This document shows, piece by piece, positions 8,121 to 10,801 of a stretch of DNA of 10,801 nt; the first letter of the stretch is position 1, and each line of letters begins with the position of its first letter. The stretch lies in assembly GCA_043801235.1 (NCBI GenBank), contig JAZDMF010000413.1, positions 1-10,801 of the forward strand. Reading direction: 5' to 3'. Below the pieces are notes generated by a model, which searched no databases, was not told where the DNA came from, and saw only the letters and a program-made list of their open reading frames with translations. The DNA comes from DAOQAK01 sp043801235 (GTDB lineage Bacteria > Bacteroidota > Bacteroidia > Bacteroidales > CG2-30-32-10). Position numbers and translations under genes: made by a program.

Positions 8121-8150
8121 TGAAAAAAATCGTACATCGTACATCGTACA
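8121..8150 (-). terminator. Weak possible terminator downstream of xerD
   Basis: Just after the xerD stop, the minus strand carries self-complementary GTAC cores three bases apart (GTAC-GAT-GTAC) followed directly by a run of seven T residues. This could fold as a small hairpin before a U-tract, but the stem is only about 4 bp. Confidence 0.25.
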
Positions 8151-8157
8151 TCATTCA
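8130..8157. repeat. Heptad tandem repeat TCGTACA x3 plus degenerate TCATTCA
   Basis: Three perfect copies of TCGTACA (8130-8136, 8137-8143, 8144-8150) are followed by a diverged fourth unit TCATTCA (8151-8157). The last three bases of that unit are the xerD stop codon read on the minus strand, so the array abuts the gene without a gap. Confidence 0.85.
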
Positions 8158-9051
8158 CGCTCTCGGATGATATTTCATTATCGTATCCCTTAAGTATTCA
8201 CGGTTCAGATGAAGATAAATTTCAGTGGTGGTTATTGATTCATGCCCCAGCATTTCCTGCACTGCCCTAAGATCGGCTCCGCCTTCAATAAGGTGCGTGG
8301 CAAAGGAATGGCGGAAGGTATGAGGACTGATTTTTTTATTCAACCCCATTTTTTCAGCAAGGCTTTTAATGATCATGAATATCATGTTTCTGCTAAGCTT
8401 ATTTCCCCTGCGGTTCAGAAAAAGGATATCCTCGCTGCCTTTTTTTGAAGGAACATGCGCTCTTACATCTTTCATATAGATAATAATATATTTCATGGCA
8501 ACGCTGCCGATGGGCACTATCCTTTCTTTATCGCCTTTTCCGATGATGCGGATGAATCCTTCTTTAAAAAACAGATTTGAAATTTTCAGGTTGATCAGTT
8601 CAGAAACCCGCAGCCCCGAACTGTAAAGCGTTTCAAGCATTGCCTTATTTCTTTCTCCTTCGGGTTTGCTTCTGTCAATGGAGTTAATAATGCGGTCAAT
8701 CTCTTCAACGCTGAGTGTATCGGGAAGTTTACGGCCTATTCTGGGCGATTCCAGAAGTTCTGTCGGATTTTCCCTGATTATATTCTCAATTATCAGATAT
8801 TTGTAAAACGCTTTTATCCCTGAAATAATGCGGGCCTGCGTACGTGCGCTCATACCCAGTTCATTTACCCATTTCACAAAATCTTTCAAATGCTTAAGCG
8901 TAAGTTCCTGTGGGCTCGATTGCATTCTTTTCAATTCTAAATATTGAATCAGTTTCTGAATGTCACGTAAATATGCTTCCACCGAATTAGCGGAAAGCGA
9001 TTTTTCAAGTTGCAGAAATGCTTTAAATCCACGTATGTATGATTGCCACAT
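8155..9051 (-). CDS. xerD: Site-specific tyrosine recombinase XerD
   Basis: This 298-residue tyrosine recombinase resolves chromosome dimers at dif together with a partner, under FtsK control, in the cytoplasm. The N-terminal SAM-like core-binding domain covers about 1-100 (LQLEKSLSANSVEAYLRD at 14-30) and the catalytic domain about 107-298. All six catalytic residues are present: R148 in GLRVSEL, K172 in GKGDKER, H244 and R247 in HTFRHSFATHL, H270 in LGHESITTTEIY, and the nucleophile Y279. Length and numbering coincide with what I recall for Escherichia coli XerD, which favours XerD over XerC; many Bacteroidota also have paralogues, so XerC or an accessory Xer is less likely but possible. 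The start at 9051 is supported by length and by the lack of another ATG until codon 43. No mobile element or att site is seen around it, which fits a housekeeping role. Confidence 0.92.
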   Translation of the reverse strand: MWQSYIRGFKAFLQLEKSLSANSVEAYLRDIQKLIQYLELKRMQSSPQELTLKHLKDFVKWVNELGMSARTQARIISGIKAFYKYLIIENIIRENPTELLESPRIGRKLPDTLSVEEIDRIINSIDRSKPEGERNKAMLETLYSSGLRVSELINLKISNLFFKEGFIRIIGKGDKERIVPIGSVAMKYIIIYMKDVRAHVPSKKGSEDILFLNRRGNKLSRNMIFMIIKSLAEKMGLNKKISPHTFRHSFATHLIEGGADLRAVQEMLGHESITTTEIYLHLNREYLRDTIMKYHPRA

Positions 9052-9058
9052 CTTGCTT

Positions 9059-9088
9059 CAAAATTACTTTAAAATAACTGTTTTGCAA
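9059..9088 (-). promoter_or_regulatory. Probable Bacteroidota promoter of xerD (-33/-7)
   Basis: On the minus strand, TTG (9088-9086) is followed after 19 bases by TAATTTTG (9066-9059), a perfect TAnnTTTG -7 box with the expected spacing. The box ends only 7 bases before the ATG, so transcription would start within about 0-4 bases of the start codon. This implies a very short leader or a leaderless mRNA. Confidence 0.6.
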
Positions 9089-9127
9089 TATTTGTCATTG
9101 GCAGAAAAGAAAAAATGCAATAAGGTG

Positions 9128-9158
9128 TTGGTTATTAACAAAAAAGTTTGTAATTTTG
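9128..9158 (+). promoter_or_regulatory. Probable Bacteroidota promoter of rpmG-DUF4295(-ftsY)
   Basis: TTG at 9128-9130 (in GTGTTGG) is followed after 20 bases by TAATTTTG at 9151-9158, a perfect TAnnTTTG -7 box. Transcription would begin near 9163-9165 and give a leader of about 20 bases before the rpmG ATG at 9185. It lies back to back with the xerD promoter, about 40 bases between their -33 elements. Confidence 0.7.
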
Positions 9159-9184
9159 CACCTCAAATTTAATAGGTCTGTTGT

Positions 9185-9373
9185 ATGGGAAAGAAAAACA
9201 AAGAAGCCAGGGGGCAGGTGATACTGGAATGCACCGAGCATAAGGCCAGCGGGAAACCCGGCACTTCGAGGTACATTACCACGAAGAACAAAAAGAACAC
9301 ACCTGAAAGGTTGGAAATAAAAAAGTACAACCCCATTTTAAAGAAAATGACTGTTCACAAAGAAATTAAATAA
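9185..9373 (+). CDS. rpmG: 50S ribosomal protein L33 (bL33)
   Basis: This 62-residue basic protein of the large ribosomal subunit, near the E-site region, reads QVILECTEHKASGKPGTSRY at residues 11-30 and ends YNPILKKMTVHKEIK, the Bacteroidota form of bL33. It holds a single cysteine (C16) and no pair of CxxC motifs, so it is the zinc-independent (C-minus) type. It is the first gene after a good promoter and is followed 8 bases later by the DUF4295 gene. In most Bacteroidota I recall, rpmB (L28) stands directly upstream; here it is absent and xerD on the opposite strand takes that place. Confidence 0.97.
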   Translation: MGKKNKEARGQVILECTEHKASGKPGTSRYITTKNKKNTPERLEIKKYNPILKKMTVHKEIK

Positions 9374-9381
9374 TGTAAACT

Positions 9382-9537
9382 ATGGCAAAGAAAGTTGTTG
9401 CAACAATGAAAACGGCTACCGGTAAAGACTTTGCAAAGGTCATCCGTATGGTGAAATCTCCGAAAACAGGTGCTTACACCTTTAAGGAAGAAATTATTCC
9501 GAACGACCAGGTGAAAGAATTCCTGTCAAGGAAATAA
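9382..9537 (+). CDS. DUF4295 small basic protein (probable Bacteroidota-specific ribosomal protein)
   Basis: This short gene encodes 51 residues starting MAKKVVATMKTATGKDFAKV and containing MVKSPKTGAYTFKEEIIPND, which I recognise as the DUF4295 family found after rpmG in Bacteroidota. It is strongly basic at the N-terminus, as expected of an rRNA-binding protein. From memory, this family was seen in a Flavobacterium johnsoniae ribosome structure as an extra large-subunit protein (named bL38); I could not verify this here. The 8-base gap to rpmG and the terminator immediately downstream indicate a two-gene ribosomal transcript. Confidence 0.9.
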   Translation: MAKKVVATMKTATGKDFAKVIRMVKSPKTGAYTFKEEIIPNDQVKEFLSRK

Positions 9538-9550
9538 ATTTTTGTATATG

Positions 9551-9606
9551 CCCGGATCTCCGGGATGAAAAAGCTTTTTTCCTGCAGAGAAAAAGGCTTT
9601 TTTATT
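9551..9606 (+). terminator. Intrinsic terminator between DUF4295 gene and ftsY
   Basis: There are two hairpins in a row. A small one, CCCGG-ATCT-CCGGG (9551-9564), is followed by a long one in which 9568-9581 pairs with 9589-9602 (14 bp with one G-U, 7-base loop CTGCAGA), ending in TTTTTTATTT. The A-rich 5' arm and T-rich 3' arm suit termination of the rpmG-DUF4295 transcript, partly or fully separating it from ftsY 15 bases on. No ftsY promoter is obvious, so read-through is likely. Confidence 0.75.
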
Positions 9607-9620
9607 TAATAACAGAACAA

Positions 9621-10574
9621 ATGGGACTCTTCGGAATATTCAATAAAGAGAAAAAAGAAAAGCTTGAAAAGGGTTTAGCGAAAACCAGGGAAAGTGTTTT
9701 TGCAAGAATTTCCAAAGCGGTCGTTGGTAAATCGAAAGTAGATGATGATGTGCTCGATAACCTTGAGGAGATCCTTATTGCATCGGATGTAGGAGTTGAA
9801 ACAACACTGAAAATAATTGAACGCATTCAGAAACGTGTTGCTTCAGATAAATTCATAGGAACATCAGAACTTAACCGTATTCTCAGAGAAGAGATCGCTT
9901 CATTGCTTGAAGAAAATTCAAATTCTTCATTAGAAAATTTTGAACTTCCCGCTATAGGTGAACCTTACGTTATAATGGTTGTTGGTGTGAATGGCGTTGG
10001 CAAGACAACAACGATAGGTAAACTGGCTCATCAATTTAAAAAAGCGGGAAAATCTGTTTTGCTGGGTGCATCCGACACTTTTCGCGCTGCTGCCGTTGAT
10101 CAGCTTACCATCTGGGCAAAACGTGTTGATGTTCCTGTTGTCTCACAAGGCATGGGTGCTGATCCCGCTTCGGTTGCTTTTGATACACTCACTTCTGCAA
10201 AAGCAAAAAACTTTGACGTTGCCATCATCGATACTGCCGGAAGGCTTCACAACAAAGTGAACCTGATGAACGAACTTTCCAAGATTCGCAAAGTGATGTC
10301 GAAAGTTATACCCGATGCACCGCATGAAGTGCTTTTGGTTCTTGATGCCTCCACAGGACAGAATGCCTTTGAACAGGCTAAGCAATTCACACTGGCCACT
10401 GATGTAAATGCCCTTGCAATTACCAAACTTGACGGTACTGCCAAAGGTGGCGTTGTTATTGGTGTTTCCGACCAGTTTAAAATTCCGGTGAAATATATCG
10501 GGGTGGGCGAGGGCATAGAAGACCTGCAGATATTCGACCGCAAAGAATTCGTTGACTCACTTTTCAGTAACTGA
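9621..10574 (+). CDS. ftsY: Signal recognition particle receptor FtsY (SRP GTPase)
   Basis: FtsY is the membrane-associated receptor that pairs with Ffh-bound ribosomes and delivers nascent membrane proteins to SecYEG; both GTPases hydrolyse GTP in the complex. The 317 residues comprise an N domain (about 1-100, four-helix type) and a G domain with all motifs: GVNGVGKT at 122-129, DTFRAAAVDQL at 152-162, DTAGR at 204-208, TKLDGTAKGG at 268-277, and the closing GVGEGIEDLQIFD at 294-306. The long acidic A domain of the E. coli protein is absent; a short basic N-terminus (FNKEKKEKLEKG) replaces it, as is usual in this phylum. It follows the DUF4295 gene across a terminator, keeping the gene order known for Bacteroidota. 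Confidence 0.98.
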   Translation: MGLFGIFNKEKKEKLEKGLAKTRESVFARISKAVVGKSKVDDDVLDNLEEILIASDVGVETTLKIIERIQKRVASDKFIGTSELNRILREEIASLLEENSNSSLENFELPAIGEPYVIMVVGVNGVGKTTTIGKLAHQFKKAGKSVLLGASDTFRAAAVDQLTIWAKRVDVPVVSQGMGADPASVAFDTLTSAKAKNFDVAIIDTAGRLHNKVNLMNELSKIRKVMSKVIPDAPHEVLLVLDASTGQNAFEQAKQFTLATDVNALAITKLDGTAKGGVVIGVSDQFKIPVKYIGVGEGIEDLQIFDRKEFVDSLFSN

Positions 10575-10602
10575 TGAAATTGTTTGTAAATAATTTTGCT
10601 TT

Positions 10603-10641
10603 ATGTCACACTTCGATAAACTCTGTGTGACATTATTTTTT
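10603..10641 (+). terminator. REP-like hairpin acting as probable ftsY terminator
   Basis: ATGTCACAC (10603-10611) pairs perfectly with GTGTGACAT (10625-10633) over a 13-base loop that contains TTCGATAAACTC, and a T-rich run TATTTTTTGT follows. The position, 28 bases after the ftsY stop, fits an intrinsic terminator. The palindrome also resembles a dispersed intergenic element I recall from Bacteroidota genomes, in which the loop reads TTCGACAAGCTCA. Confidence 0.7.
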
Positions 10642-10665
10642 GTCAGCATTCATTGTCAGCCTGAG
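10641..10665. repeat. Short direct repeat TGTCAGC with REP-like remnant
   Basis: TGTCAGC occurs at 10641-10647 and 10654-10660, and the second copy extends to TGTCAGCCTGAG. This reads like half of another palindromic intergenic element of the same style as the hairpin just upstream. The pairing arm is missing. Confidence 0.45.
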
Positions 10666-10712
10666 GGATAATTTTTTACAAAAAAAGCAATATAAATAAC
10701 GTTTTATTCAAG

Positions 10713-10754
10713 TTCGATATTCAAAATTCGTTATTCATTATTCATTATTTATTT
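10713..10754. repeat. Heptad tandem tract (TTCATTA-type)
   Basis: Six consecutive 7-base units follow the pattern TTCnnnA: TTCGATA, TTCAAAA, TTCGTTA, TTCATTA, TTCATTA, then a degenerate TTTATTT. The tract sits in the 227-base gene-free right end of the window after ftsY, where no coding region is seen. Confidence 0.75.
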
Positions 10755-10801
10755 CGTTCAATGTTAGTTATTTAGAAAAATACGTCAATGGTAGTTTATC
10801 G

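Noticed and set aside
8130..8157. Possible CRISPR array
   Set aside because: Units are contiguous 7-base copies without spacers and no cas gene is present.
8155..9051. Xer recombinase as integrase of a mobile element
   Set aside because: Length, residue numbering and the housekeeping neighbours fit chromosomal XerD; no att repeats, tRNA gene or element genes are seen.
10143..10385. Open frames opposite ftsY (also around 10247-10543)
   Set aside because: They lie wholly within the conserved GTPase domain on the other strand, with no recognisable protein features.

Overview
The window looks like chromosomal DNA from a member of the Bacteroidota. The evidence is: two secreted proteins with C-terminal type IX secretion (T9SS) sorting domains; a ribosomal protein L33 - DUF4295 - FtsY cluster typical of that phylum; TAnnTTTG-type -7 promoter boxes; and start codons without strong Shine-Dalgarno sequences. 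The genus cannot be fixed from the sequence alone.

Layout. At the left edge (1-862, minus) is the N-terminal 287 residues of a POT/PTR-family peptide transporter that runs off the window. Next to it on the same strand is a membrane-anchored helix-hairpin-helix protein (936-1871). A 259-base divergent intergenic region follows, then a plus-strand APC-family amino acid permease (2131-3624) and a large secreted M4 (thermolysin-like) metallopeptidase (3692-6874). Converging on the peptidase is an A+T-rich T9SS-sorted protein of unknown function (6888-7814, minus). Immediately upstream of that gene, the apparently empty 7815-8154 stretch holds a frameshifted C-terminal remnant of a tail-fibre/endosialidase-chaperone-like protein. 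XerD recombinase (8155-9051, minus) comes next. Divergent from it is the plus-strand group rpmG, DUF4295 protein, (terminator), ftsY. A REP-like hairpin that also works as a plausible terminator and a heptad-repeat tract fill the right end.

How the genes fit together. The secreted endopeptidase, the peptide transporter and the amino acid permease would suit a peptide-scavenging lifestyle, but they do not form one operon: the transporter lies on the opposite strand, and only the permease and peptidase are adjacent and co-directional (67 bases apart). The right third is housekeeping: chromosome dimer resolution, ribosome components and membrane protein targeting.

I found no convincing new multi-gene system. 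The items most worth a second look are the decayed gene at 7839-8032, the alanine replacing the first glutamate of the transporter's ExxER motif, the near-leaderless xerD promoter arrangement, the cysteine-rich T9SS cargo protein, the apparent absence of rpmB next to rpmG, and several intergenic tracts built of 7- or 8-base tandem units.
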